A stretch of 46,837 bases of DNA, from positions 1 through 46,837 of the forward strand of contig NZ_BOPH01000110.1 of the NCBI RefSeq assembly GCF_016863655.1. Direction: 5' to 3'. This document shows, piece after piece, positions 15,344 to 23,445 of this stretch. How positions within the stretch are numbered: the stretch's first letter is position 1; every line of letters starts with the position of its first letter. The DNA comes from Virgisporangium ochraceum. GTDB lineage: Bacteria > Actinomycetota > Actinomycetes > Mycobacteriales > Micromonosporaceae. The notes under the pieces are model-generated. The model ran no database searches and was not told the origin of the DNA. It was given only the letters and a program-made list of their open reading frames with translations. A program made the translations under genes and the position numbers.

Positions 15344-16209
15344 CCACCGTCGGACTCGTGGGCACCGGCCGGATGGGTTCGGCGATCGGTCACCGGCTGC
15401 TCGCCGGCGGCGCGGACCTGACCGTCTGGAACCGCACCCCGGAGAAGACCCGGCCGCTCGCCGACGCCGGTGCCGCGGTCGCGGAGTCCATTGTGGACCT
15501 CGCCACCCGCGACGTCGTGTTCGTGGTGGTGTCCGGACCCGACGACCTCCTGGCGGTGCTCGACCGGCTGCTCGCCGGCCCGGAGAGGCCACGGGTGGTC
15601 GTCGACGTCTCCACGGTGTCGGAGCAGGCGTCGGCGACGGCGCGCGCGGTCGCCGCCAGGGCCGGCGCGGGCTTCGTGGCGTGCCCGGTCAGCGGGAACC
15701 CGGACGTCGTCGCGGCCGGCGACGCGGTGTTCGTCGCCTCGGCGCCGGAGGAGCAGTTCGCGGCCGTGGAACCGTTGCTGCGCACGGTGGTGAAGGCCGC
15801 GGTGCGCGTCGGTGACGGCGAGCAGAGCCGCCTGGTGAAGCTGTGCCACAACCTGTACCTGGGCATCATGGTGCAGGCGCTGGCCGAGGTCACCGCGCTC
15901 GCCGAGAAGAGCGGAGCCGACCGGGCCGCGTTCCTCGAGTTCCTCGGCCGGACCGTCGTCGGCTCCGACTGGGTCCGCCGGCGGGCGGGCGCCCTGGCCG
16001 CCGGCGACTTCACCCCGACGTTCACGAACACGTTGCTGCGCAAGGACCTCGACCTCGGCCTGGCCGCCGCACGGGAACACGAGGTGCCGATGCCCGTCGC
16101 CGGGCTGACCCACCAGGTCGTGCAGACCGCCGTCGGCCGCGGGCTGGGCGACCTCGACCTGCTCGCCCTGTACCGGTTGCAGGCCGACGCGTCGGGGCTC
16201 CACACATGA
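15340..16209 (+). CDS. NAD(P)-dependent oxidoreductase, 3-hydroxyisobutyrate dehydrogenase family (289 aa)
   Basis: The Rossmann motif VGLVGTGRMGSAIGHRLL opens the protein, followed by VWNRTPEK, which ends the second beta strand and sets cofactor preference. The substrate motif appears as ACPVSGNPDVVAAGD, and the catalytic Lys lies in RLVKLCHNLYLGIM. This is the beta-hydroxyacid dehydrogenase family, which oxidises 3-hydroxyisobutyrate, tartronate or 3-hydroxypropionate-type acids to semialdehydes. Usual length. The ATG overlaps the bicupin stop by 4 nt. The aldehyde dehydrogenase at the end of the same operon would be the natural next step for a semialdehyde product (inference). Confidence 0.9.
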   Translation: MTTVGLVGTGRMGSAIGHRLLAGGADLTVWNRTPEKTRPLADAGAAVAESIVDLATRDVVFVVVSGPDDLLAVLDRLLAGPERPRVVVDVSTVSEQASATARAVAARAGAGFVACPVSGNPDVVAAGDAVFVASAPEEQFAAVEPLLRTVVKAAVRVGDGEQSRLVKLCHNLYLGIMVQALAEVTALAEKSGADRAAFLEFLGRTVVGSDWVRRRAGALAAGDFTPTFTNTLLRKDLDLGLAAAREHEVPMPVAGLTHQVVQTAVGRGLGDLDLLALYRLQADASGLHT

Positions 16210-17318
16210 TGCGGGCGGCGGTGTACCACGGCGTGGGCGACGTGCGGATGGAGTCGCGCCCGGTCCCCGAGCCGGCAGCCGGCGAGGTGCTCGTGCGGGT
16301 CGGTGCCGCCGGCGTCTGCGGCAGCGACGCGGCGGAGTACCGGCACACCCCGACGCTCGTCCCCGGCGACGGCACGCGGGCGACGACGCCCGTGGTGCTG
16401 GGCCACGAGTTCGCCGGTGAAGTCGTCGCGGTCGGCGCCGGCGTCGATCCGGGCCGGATCGGTGAACTGGTCGCGTGCGGCGCCGGGATCAGCTGCGGTG
16501 ACTGCGCCGCGTGCCGGCGCGGGCGCACGAACCTGTGCGTCCGGTACCACACGATCGGGTTCCACCGCGACGGCGGCCTCGCGGACCACGTCACGGCACC
16601 GGCCGGGATCTGCGTGCGCGCCGACGACCGCGGCCTCACCGCCGACACCGCCGCGCTCGCCCAACCGATGGCCGTGGCCGTGCACGCCCGTGACCGCGGC
16701 GCCGCCGCACCCGGCGACCTCGCGGTCGTCGTGGGCGTCGGTGGCATCGGTGCGTTCCTCACCTACGCGTGCGTCGCCGCCGGGCTGCGCGTGTGGGCCG
16801 TCGACGTCGCCGACGACCGGCTCGCGCTGGCCCGGTCCCTCGGCGCGGAACACACGATCCAGGGTGACCCGGCCGCGGCCCTCGCCGACGCGGGCCTGCG
16901 CGCCGACGTCGTGTACGAGGTGACCGGAATCGTGCCCGGGCTGCACGCGGCCGCGGCGGCCACCCCACCCGGCGGGCGGCTCGTGCTGGTCGGCATCCAG
17001 AAGAACGTGCCCGCCGCCCTCGACGGTGCCCACCTCGCCCGCTGGACGCTCCAGGAGGTCGACGTCGTCGGCACCGTCGCGCACACCTGCGCCACCGACC
17101 TGCCCGCGGCCCTCGACGTCCTCGCCGGCCGCCCGTCCTGGGACGACATCGCGGGCACCGTGTACCCGCTGGCCGACCTCGTGACCGAAGGCCTGGCCCC
17201 GGGGCCGGCCCGTCAGATCAAGACGCTCTTCGACCCCTCCGCCGACGCACCCCGCCCGGCCGAACACCACAGGGAGAACCGCCATGTTCATCCGGTCGAC
17301 GGTCGCGACGCGAAGTAA
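16206..17318 (+). CDS. Zinc-dependent alcohol dehydrogenase, butanediol/threonine dehydrogenase-like (370 aa)
   Basis: This is a medium-chain dehydrogenase. The catalytic zinc site is visible as GVCGSD near residue 37 and VVLGHEFAGEV near 64; the structural zinc is bound by four Cys in SCGDCAACRRGRTNLC. The Rossmann fold has VGVGGIGAFLTY and VDVADDRL. The sequence most resembles (R,R)-butanediol or sorbitol/threonine dehydrogenases. The start ATG at 16206 overlaps the previous stop; a second ATG at 16209 is also possible. The last 20 or so residues (from about PRPAEHHREN) are hydrophilic and overlap the ribosome-binding site and start of a tiny ORF, so the gene end looks extended. Confidence 0.92.
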   Translation: MMRAAVYHGVGDVRMESRPVPEPAAGEVLVRVGAAGVCGSDAAEYRHTPTLVPGDGTRATTPVVLGHEFAGEVVAVGAGVDPGRIGELVACGAGISCGDCAACRRGRTNLCVRYHTIGFHRDGGLADHVTAPAGICVRADDRGLTADTAALAQPMAVAVHARDRGAAAPGDLAVVVGVGGIGAFLTYACVAAGLRVWAVDVADDRLALARSLGAEHTIQGDPAAALADAGLRADVVYEVTGIVPGLHAAAAATPPGGRLVLVGIQKNVPAALDGAHLARWTLQEVDVVGTVAHTCATDLPAALDVLAGRPSWDDIAGTVYPLADLVTEGLAPGPARQIKTLFDPSADAPRPAEHHRENRHVHPVDGRDAK

Positions 17319-17343
17319 CACAAGAGAGCGAGACACCATATGA
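17284..17343 (+). CDS. Tiny coupling ORF (19 aa) before the M24 gene
   Basis: AGGGAG with a 7-nt spacer precedes an ATG at 17284. The frame reads MFIRSTVATRSNTRERDTI and stops at a TGA that overlaps the M24 gene's ATG (ATGA). It lies inside the 3' end of the alcohol dehydrogenase gene in another frame. It may act only to deliver ribosomes to the next start, since the M24 gene otherwise has only a weak site (GAGAGCGAG). Expression is unproven. Confidence 0.35.
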   Translation: MFIRSTVATRSNTRERDTI

Positions 17344-18689
17344 GCACAGCCACCTTCGGGATGAACGTCGTCGACTGGGAGGCGCGGGTCGACATGGACC
17401 GGCTGCGCACCGACCGGTTGTCGCGGCTGAAGAAGCACCTGGCGGACTCCGAGGTGGGCGCGCTGCTCACCTTCGACTTCCACAACATCCGTTACATGAC
17501 AGCCACGCACATCGGCACCTGGGCGATGGACAAGCTGATCCGCTTCGCCCTCCTGCCCCGCGGCGGCGAGCCGGTGCTGTGGGACTTCGGCTCGGCGGCC
17601 CGTCACCACCAGCTCTACGCGCCGTGGCTCGACTACCGCGACGCCGCGGGCGTGGCGGACAGGGCCCGCGGCACGAGCGGCGCACGCGCCGGCATCTCGG
17701 TGCTGCGCGGGGCGTTCCACCCCGACTCGTCGGTGGCGGAGAACGTGGCCCAGAAGATCTACGAGGAGCTGGAGCGTTACGGGCTGCAGAACGAGCCGCT
17801 CGGCGTAGACCTGCTGGAGCTGCCGATCCTCAACGCGCTGCGGGCCAAGGGCATCGAGGTGGTCGACGGGCAGCAGGTGTTCCTGGAGGCCCGCCGCATC
17901 AAGACGCCGGACGAGATCTCGTTGCTCACCACCGCCGCCTCGATGGTCGACGCCGCCTACGACGACCTGTACGGGTTCCTGCGCCCGGGCGTGCGGGAGA
18001 ACGAGACCGTGGGACTGGTCGCCAAGCGCCTGTACGACCTCGGGTCAGAGCACGTCGAGGGCGTCAACGCGATCTCCGGTGAGCGCTGCTCGCCGCACCC
18101 GCACGTGTTCAGCGACCGGCTCATCAGGCCCGGCGACCCGGCGTTCTTCGACATCCTGCACAGCTTCATGGGCTACCGCACCTGCTACTACCGCACGTTC
18201 GCGGTCGGTAGCGCCTCGCGCGCGCAGGTCGACGCGTACAAGCGCTGCCGCGAGTACATGGACCGGGCCATCGAGCTGGTGCGGCCGGGCGCCACCACCG
18301 CCGACATCGTCAGTGTGTGGCCGACCGCACGCGAGTTCGGCTTCGCGGACGAGGAGGCGGCGTTCGCGCTGCAGTACGGTCACGGGGTGGGCCTCTCCAT
18401 CTGGGAGAAGCCGATCTTCAGCCGGTTGGTTTCCCTCGACCACCCGGAGGTACTGGAGGAGGGCATGGTGTTCGCGTTGGAGACCTACTGGCCGTCGGCC
18501 GACGGGGTCGGCGCGGCACGGATCGAGGAGGAGCTGGTCGTGACCGCCGACGGCGCCGAGGTCATCACGAAGTTCCCGGCCGAGGAGCTGCTCGTCGCCG
18601 GCCGGCGCTACTACACCACCGCCGGCCCGCTGCCGACCCAGCGTCACGCCCAGTCCCACATCAACAACCGGAGTGAGAAGGAGAGCTGA
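17340..18689 (+). CDS. Atypical M24-family (pita-bread) metalloenzyme, DddP-like branch (449 aa)
   Basis: The fold is that of aminopeptidase P/creatinase enzymes: an N-terminal domain (LTFDFHNIRYMTATHIGTW, VLWDFGSA) and a C-terminal catalytic domain from about residue 190. Four of five usual metal ligands are visible: Asp in AFFDILHS, His in YGHGVGL, Glu in VFALETYWP and Glu in ARIEEEL. The second Asp, expected 11 residues after the first, is Cys in GYRTCYYRTF. The N-terminal pattern and length recall from memory the DMSP lyase DddP, an M24 relative with non-peptidase chemistry. I therefore expect a small-molecule hydrolase or lyase, not a peptidase. The long N-terminus fits the ATG at 17340. 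Confidence 0.8.
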   Translation: MSTATFGMNVVDWEARVDMDRLRTDRLSRLKKHLADSEVGALLTFDFHNIRYMTATHIGTWAMDKLIRFALLPRGGEPVLWDFGSAARHHQLYAPWLDYRDAAGVADRARGTSGARAGISVLRGAFHPDSSVAENVAQKIYEELERYGLQNEPLGVDLLELPILNALRAKGIEVVDGQQVFLEARRIKTPDEISLLTTAASMVDAAYDDLYGFLRPGVRENETVGLVAKRLYDLGSEHVEGVNAISGERCSPHPHVFSDRLIRPGDPAFFDILHSFMGYRTCYYRTFAVGSASRAQVDAYKRCREYMDRAIELVRPGATTADIVSVWPTAREFGFADEEAAFALQYGHGVGLSIWEKPIFSRLVSLDHPEVLEEGMVFALETYWPSADGVGAARIEEELVVTADGAEVITKFPAEELLVAGRRYYTTAGPLPTQRHAQSHINNRSEKES

Positions 18690-18690
18690 G

Positions 18691-20067
18691 ATGGCCATAG
18701 CGACGGTCAACCCGGCCACCGGTGCCGTCGAGCGCGAGTTCACCCCGATGTCCGACGCCGAGGTCGAGGCCGCGCTCGCGGCGGCGGCCGGTGCGGTGAC
18801 GGCGTTGCGCCGCACCACGTTCGCCCAGCGGGCGGAGTGGATGCGGGCCGCGGCCGACCTGCTCGACGCCGACGCGGGTGAGCTCGCGAAGACGATGACG
18901 CGCGAGATGGGCAAGACCGTGAAGTCCGCTGAGGCGGAGGTACGCAAGTCGGCCACGGGATGCCGGTTCTACGCGGAGCACGCGGAGTCCTTCCTCGCAC
19001 CCGAGCCGGTCGACCCGGACGCGGTCGGCGCCGACCGGGCGTACTCGGTCTACCAGCCGCTCGGCGTGGTGCTCGCGGTGATGCCGTGGAACTTCCCGGT
19101 GTGGCAGGTGCTGCGGTTCGCCGCGCCGGCGCTCATGGCGGGCAACGTGGGTCTGCTCAAGCACGCCTCCAACGTGCCGCAGACCGCCGAGTACCTCGGC
19201 ACGCTCTTCGAGCGGGCGGGCTTCCCCGCCGGCTCGTTCGCGAACCTGCGCATCGGGTCGGCCGGCGTGGAGAAGGTGCTGCGCGACGACCGGGTCGCCG
19301 CGGCCACGCTCACCGGCAGCGAGGGCGCGGGCCGTTCGGTCGCCGCGATCGCCGGCGACGCGCTGAAGAAGACCGTGCTGGAGCTCGGCGGGTCCGACCC
19401 GTTCCTGGTGCTGCCGAGCGCCGACGTGGCGAAGGCGGCCGAGACCGCTGTGACCGCGCGGTGCCAGAACAACGGCCAGTCGTGCATCGCCGCGAAGCGG
19501 TTCATCGCCCACGCCGACGTGTACGACGAGTTCCTCGACGCGTTCACCCGCGGCATGGCGAACCTGAAGGTCGGCGATCCCGCGGCCGAGGGAACGGATG
19601 TGGGACCGGTGGCGACGGAACAGGGCCGCACCGACCTCGTCGAGCTCGTGGCCGACGCGGTGGAGAAGGGCGCCAAGGTGCTCACCGGCGGCGACGTCCC
19701 CGAGGGGCCGGGCTGGTTCTACCCGCCGACCGTCCTCGTCGACGTCGACCCGTCGATGCGGCTCTACCACGAGGAGACGTTCGGACCGGTCGCGGTCGTG
19801 TACCGGGCGGCCGATCTCGACGCGGCCATCGAGGTCGCGAACGCCACCGCGTTCGGGCTCGGCGCGGTCGCCTGGACCCGCGACGAGGCCGAGCAGGAGC
19901 GGTGCGTCGCCGAGCTGGCGTCCGGAGCGGTGACCATCAACGGCATGACCGTGTCGTACCCGGCGCTCCCGTTCGGCGGCGTGAAGCGCAGCGGCTACGG
20001 TCGCGAGCTGTCCGCCGCGGGCATCCGCGAGTTCTGCAACCTGAAAGCCGTGTGGGTCAAGAGCTGA
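18691..20067 (+). CDS. NAD(P)-dependent aldehyde dehydrogenase, succinate-semialdehyde type (458 aa)
   Basis: Hallmarks of the aldehyde dehydrogenase superfamily are present: VMPWNFPVWQVLRFAAPALM (cofactor/active-site Asn), catalytic Glu in LELGGSDPF, and nucleophile Cys in NNGQSCIAAKRF. C-terminal EETFGPVAVV and LPFGGVKRSGYGREL complete the set. The closest general type is NAD-dependent succinate-semialdehyde dehydrogenase (GabD/Sad), converting a semialdehyde to a carboxylic acid. AAGGAG stands 7 nt before the ATG at 18691; an upstream ATG at 18673 would hide it. It ends the bicupin operon and overlaps the convergent GntR gene by 11 nt. In the pathway it would use the product of the upstream hydroxyacid or alcohol dehydrogenases (inference). 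Confidence 0.93.
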   Translation: MAIATVNPATGAVEREFTPMSDAEVEAALAAAAGAVTALRRTTFAQRAEWMRAAADLLDADAGELAKTMTREMGKTVKSAEAEVRKSATGCRFYAEHAESFLAPEPVDPDAVGADRAYSVYQPLGVVLAVMPWNFPVWQVLRFAAPALMAGNVGLLKHASNVPQTAEYLGTLFERAGFPAGSFANLRIGSAGVEKVLRDDRVAAATLTGSEGAGRSVAAIAGDALKKTVLELGGSDPFLVLPSADVAKAAETAVTARCQNNGQSCIAAKRFIAHADVYDEFLDAFTRGMANLKVGDPAAEGTDVGPVATEQGRTDLVELVADAVEKGAKVLTGGDVPEGPGWFYPPTVLVDVDPSMRLYHEETFGPVAVVYRAADLDAAIEVANATAFGLGAVAWTRDEAEQERCVAELASGAVTINGMTVSYPALPFGGVKRSGYGRELSAAGIREFCNLKAVWVKS

Positions 20068-20695
20068 AGATGGACGGGTGCTGGGACAGCTCCACCCGCG
20101 TGCGGCGGATGTGGCCTTCCAGCACCCGGCCGGCGTCGACCGCGTCACGCCGGCGCAGCGCGTCGAGCAGCAGCCGGTGCTCGGCGTCGACGACCCACCG
20201 CCGCGGCTCGCCGCTGAGCGTCATGAACAGCCGTCGGTAGTACTGGGTGGAGTTCCACATCCGTACGACCGTGCCCGCCAACGGTTCCACGTCGCACCGC
20301 GAGTAGGTGAGGAGGTGGAACTCGCGGTCGAGGCGGAGGAACTCGGTGACGTCGGTGTGGCGCTCGATCGCGTCCTGCACCGCGTCGAGCTCCGCCAGGA
20401 CGGCGTCGTCGAGGAGGGGCAGGCTCTCGGCGAGCGCGAGCGGTTCGAGCTTCTCGCGCATCTGGTACAGCACGTCGACCTCGCGGGCGCTGAGCAACGG
20501 GACCCGCGCGCCCTTGTTCGGCTCGTGCTCGGTGAGCCCTTCGGCCGTGAGGATGCGCAGCGCGTCGCGGACGGGAAGCCGGCTGACCCCGAGGCGTTCG
20601 GCGATCTCCTCCTGCCGCAGGCGCTGCCCGGGCCGGAGCTCCCCGTCGAGGATCGACTGCCGGAGCGACGCGGCGATCCGCAGGCTCTCATTCAC
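20057..20695 (-). CDS. GntR-family regulator, FCD ligand domain (212 aa)
   Basis: The winged helix spans residues 1-72 (LRQSILDGELRPGQRLRQEE, then AERLGVSRLPVRDALRILTA). The all-helical FCD domain follows, with Asp and His ligands in EFLRLDREFHLLTY and DAEHRLLLDALRRRD, typical for binding a metal and a small carboxylate. FCD regulators usually repress catabolic genes and are released by an organic acid. The start is a GTG that overlaps the end of the VOC gene by 8 nt, so the two form an operon. TTGGATCCAA palindromes in the divergent region upstream are the likely binding sites, controlling this pair and the E1/E2 genes. Confidence 0.92.
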   Translation of the reverse strand: MNESLRIAASLRQSILDGELRPGQRLRQEEIAERLGVSRLPVRDALRILTAEGLTEHEPNKGARVPLLSAREVDVLYQMREKLEPLALAESLPLLDDAVLAELDAVQDAIERHTDVTEFLRLDREFHLLTYSRCDVEPLAGTVVRMWNSTQYYRRLFMTLSGEPRRWVVDAEHRLLLDALRRRDAVDAGRVLEGHIRRTRVELSQHPSIFSS

Positions 20696-21170
20696 GCTCG
20701 AACGCCTTGCCGCCCGGGTACGAAACCAGCTCGAACTGCATGCCCCACGGGGCTAGAAAGTACACCCACCGCTGCCCCGCGCTGGGGCCACCGCTGGCGG
20801 TCGGCGCGCCGAGCACGGTCACGCCGTGCTTCTTCAGGTGGTCCACGGCGGCGTCGAGGTCGTCGACGTAGAGCGCCACGTGATGACCGCCGACGTCGCT
20901 GTTGCGTGGCGGCACCGGGTTGCGGTCGGGCGCCTCGTAGTGGAAGACCTCGAAGACGGCCTGCTTCCCGCAGCGGAAGAAGTGCAGCTCGCGCATGACC
21001 GTGCCGGGGCCGACGTTCAGGTGCTCGCGCATCCAGTCGTCGCCGCGGTCGAACGGGCCGAGCGAGTACAGGTACTCGCAGCCCAGCACGTCCACGAGAA
21101 AGCTCTTCGCCTGCTCGAGGTCGGGAACGGTGAAGCCGATGTGGTCGACGCCGGCGAGTCCGGGAAGCAT
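20688..21170 (-). CDS. VOC-family (glyoxalase/dioxygenase fold) protein (160 aa)
   Basis: A single vicinal-oxygen-chelate protein of two beta-alpha-beta-beta-beta modules: GVDHIGFTVPDLEQAKSFLV opens the first and HHVALYVDDLDAAVDHLKK the second. Candidate metal ligands are His in VDHIGFTV, Glu in AVFEVFHY, His in GHHVALYV and Glu in GMQFELVSY. VOC enzymes include lyases, epimerases and extradiol dioxygenases acting on small metabolites. It is first in an operon with the GntR regulator and divergent from the oxoacid dehydrogenase E1. A role in preparing the oxoacid substrate is plausible but unproven. AGAAGGG lies about 9 nt before the ATG. Confidence 0.88.
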   Translation of the reverse strand: MLPGLAGVDHIGFTVPDLEQAKSFLVDVLGCEYLYSLGPFDRGDDWMREHLNVGPGTVMRELHFFRCGKQAVFEVFHYEAPDRNPVPPRNSDVGGHHVALYVDDLDAAVDHLKKHGVTVLGAPTASGGPSAGQRWVYFLAPWGMQFELVSYPGGKAFERE

Positions 21171-21186
21171 GGGATAGGGCCCTTCT

Positions 21187-21196
21187 TTGGATCCAA
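21187..21196. promoter_or_regulatory. GntR/FCD candidate operator 1
   Basis: TTGGATCCAA is a perfect 10-bp palindrome just upstream of the VOC start. It shares its core with the palindrome at 21248-21261; the centres are 63 bp apart, about six helical turns. Confidence 0.6.
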
Positions 21197-21247
21197 TCTT
21201 ACGATCACAGCATGCATCGTCGCAGTTCGGAGCGGAAGATCTCTTGT

Positions 21248-21261
21248 GATTGGATCCAATC
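21248..21261. promoter_or_regulatory. GntR/FCD candidate operator 2
   Basis: GATTGGATCCAATC is a perfect 14-bp palindrome starting 32 nt before the E1 start codon. It contains the same TTGGATCCAA core as operator 1. Its location near the E1 start fits repression of both divergent units by the FCD regulator. Confidence 0.65.
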
Positions 21262-21279
21262 GCTGCGAGACTGGCTCAC

Positions 21280-23445
21280 ATGCCTGAGCACCGCCGGCTC
21301 GCCCCCGACCAGCCGTGGGTCGAGCTCACCGTCACCGACGCCGACTGGGACGCCGCCGCTCCCGAGCTACTGACGTCGATGTACACGCAGCTGATCCTCA
21401 TCCGGGCGTTCGAGCAGACCGTGCTGAAGCTCGCGTCGGAGAACCTGGTGCACGGTCCCGCGCACTCCAGCATCGGCCAGGAGGGCGGCGCGGTCGGCTC
21501 GGTGCTCGCCCTGCGGCCGGGCGACACCGTGAACGGCTCGCACCGCGGCCACCACCAGTTCCTCGCCAAGGTGCTCGCGCACGTCGAGCCGAAGGGCATC
21601 GACCCGCTGACCGACCACTCCCCCGAGGTCCGCGAGATCGTGCTGCGCACACTCGCCGAAATCTGCGGCCTCGACCGCGGGTGGAGCCACGGCCGCGGCG
21701 GGTCGATGCACCTGCAGTGGAAGCAGGCCGGTGCCATCGGCACCAACGCGATCGTCGGTGGCGGCGTGCCGTTGGCCGCCGGGTCCGCCTGGGCGCACCG
21801 GCATGCGGGGACCGACGCGGTGGCGGTGACGTACTTCGGCGACGGCGCCACGAACATCGGGTCCACGTTGGAGACGTTCAACCTCGCCGCCGCCTGGAAG
21901 CTGCCGCTGTGCTTCTTCGTGGAGAACAACCACTACGCGGTCTCCACCACCGTCGACGAGTCCACGGCCGAGCCGCGCCTGTCGGCGCGCGGCCCCGGGT
22001 TCGGCATCCCGAGCTGGCGGGTCGACGGAATGAACGTGCTCGCCGTGCACCTCGCGATGGCCGAGGCGGTCGCGTCGATGCGCGCGGGCAACGGGCCGAC
22101 GCTCGTCGAGGCCGACGTGTACCGCTATTACCACCAGAACGGCCCGTTCCCCGGCAGCGCGTTCAAGTACCGCACCCGCGAGGAGGAGGACTCCTGGCGC
22201 GCCCGTGATCCGATCACGCAGCTGGAGAGCCACCTCGAGCGCCGCGGCATCCTGTCCACAGTGGACCGGAAGGCGGCCGTCGCGCGCGTCGACAAGCTGA
22301 TGGCCGACACCTGCGACGCGCTCCTCGAACCGGCACCCGGCGGCAAGCCGCAGGAGCGCCGCATCAAGCCGTCGGAGTGGCCCGATCCCGCGTTCGTCGA
22401 CGTGGGTGTGCGCGGCGATCTCTCCGAGTTCTCCGACGCCGCTGCGGAACCGTCGTCACCGGGTGAGCCGATCAGGTTCATCGAGGCGGTTGCCCGCGTG
22501 ATGGAACGCCGCATGGCCGCGGACGACAGCATCGTGGTCCTCGGTGAGGACATCCACCGGCTCGGCGGCGGCACGAACGGTGCCACGAAAGGGCTCAAGG
22601 ACGCCTTCCCCGACCGCGTGCTCGGCACGCCCATCAGCGAGAACGCGTTCGCCGGTCTCGGCGGCGGCATGGCCCTCGACGGCCGGTACCGGCCCGTCGT
22701 CGAGTTCATGTACGCCGACTTCATGTGGGTCGCGGCCGACCAGCTGTTCAACCAGATCGGCAAGGCCCGCCACATGTTCGGCGGCGACGACCCGGTGCCG
22801 CTGGTGCTGCGGTCGAAGGTCGCGATGGGCACCGGGTACGGCTCGCAGCACTCGATGGACCCGGCGGGCGTCTTCGCCACCGCCGCCGGGTGGCGCATCG
22901 TCGCGCCGTCCACGCCACGCGACTACGTCGGGCTGATGAACAGCGCGCTGCGCTGCCAGGACCCGGTGCTGGTGCTCGAGCACGTCGACCTGTACGCGTC
23001 CACCGGCGAGGGCCCCGGCGACGACTGGGACTTCTGCCTTCCCGTCGGCCGCGCGGCCGTACGCCGCTCCGGCGCGGCCGTCACGGTCCTCACCTACCTG
23101 GCGATGACCTCACGCGTGCTCGACGCCGTCGAGCGGACCGGCGTCGACGCCGAGGTCATCGACCTGCGCTGGCTCGACCGGGCCAGCCTCGACTGGGACA
23201 CGATCTCCGCGAGCGTGCGGAAGACCAACCGCGTGTTGATCGCCGAACAGGGAGCACTGGGTACCTCGTACGGCGGCTGGCTCGCCGACGAGCTCCAGCG
23301 GCGCCTCTTCGACTGGCTCGACGCCCCCATCGAACGCGTCACCGGCGGGGTCGCGTCGCCCAGCATCAGCAAGGTGCTGGAACACGCCGCCATCGCCAAC
23401 GCCGACGACGTGGCCCGCGCCCTCGCCGGAGGCTCCGATGCCTGA
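21280..23445 (+). CDS. 2-oxoacid dehydrogenase E1, alpha and beta subunits fused (721 aa)
   Basis: Residues 1 to about 370 are the alpha part: the thiamine-diphosphate site runs from GDGATNIGSTLETFNLA to VENNHY, and GSHRGHHQFLAKVL plus GRGGSMHL are typical of acetoin/pyruvate/branched-chain E1 enzymes. About 395-721 are the beta part (VLGEDIHRLGGG, PISENAFAGLGGGMAL, GSQHSMDPAG). Most actinomycete homologues are two genes; here they are one. It decarboxylates a 2-oxoacid and passes the acyl group to the lipoyl arm of the E2 encoded next (8-nt overlap). The ATG at 21280 is preferred over a TTG at 21250 that lies in the operator. No clear ribosome-binding site is seen. No E3 gene is present in the window. 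Confidence 0.92.
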   Translation: MPEHRRLAPDQPWVELTVTDADWDAAAPELLTSMYTQLILIRAFEQTVLKLASENLVHGPAHSSIGQEGGAVGSVLALRPGDTVNGSHRGHHQFLAKVLAHVEPKGIDPLTDHSPEVREIVLRTLAEICGLDRGWSHGRGGSMHLQWKQAGAIGTNAIVGGGVPLAAGSAWAHRHAGTDAVAVTYFGDGATNIGSTLETFNLAAAWKLPLCFFVENNHYAVSTTVDESTAEPRLSARGPGFGIPSWRVDGMNVLAVHLAMAEAVASMRAGNGPTLVEADVYRYYHQNGPFPGSAFKYRTREEEDSWRARDPITQLESHLERRGILSTVDRKAAVARVDKLMADTCDALLEPAPGGKPQERRIKPSEWPDPAFVDVGVRGDLSEFSDAAAEPSSPGEPIRFIEAVARVMERRMAADDSIVVLGEDIHRLGGGTNGATKGLKDAFPDRVLGTPISENAFAGLGGGMALDGRYRPVVEFMYADFMWVAADQLFNQIGKARHMFGGDDPVPLVLRSKVAMGTGYGSQHSMDPAGVFATAAGWRIVAPSTPRDYVGLMNSALRCQDPVLVLEHVDLYASTGEGPGDDWDFCLPVGRAAVRRSGAAVTVLTYLAMTSRVLDAVERTGVDAEVIDLRWLDRASLDWDTISASVRKTNRVLIAEQGALGTSYGGWLADELQRRLFDWLDAPIERVTGGVASPSISKVLEHAAIANADDVARALAGGSDA

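Noticed and set aside
21250..21279. TTG at 21250 as start of the E1 gene.
   Set aside because: It lies inside the GATTGGATCCAATC palindrome and would place the operator in the coding sequence; the ATG at 21280 gives a normal N-terminus.
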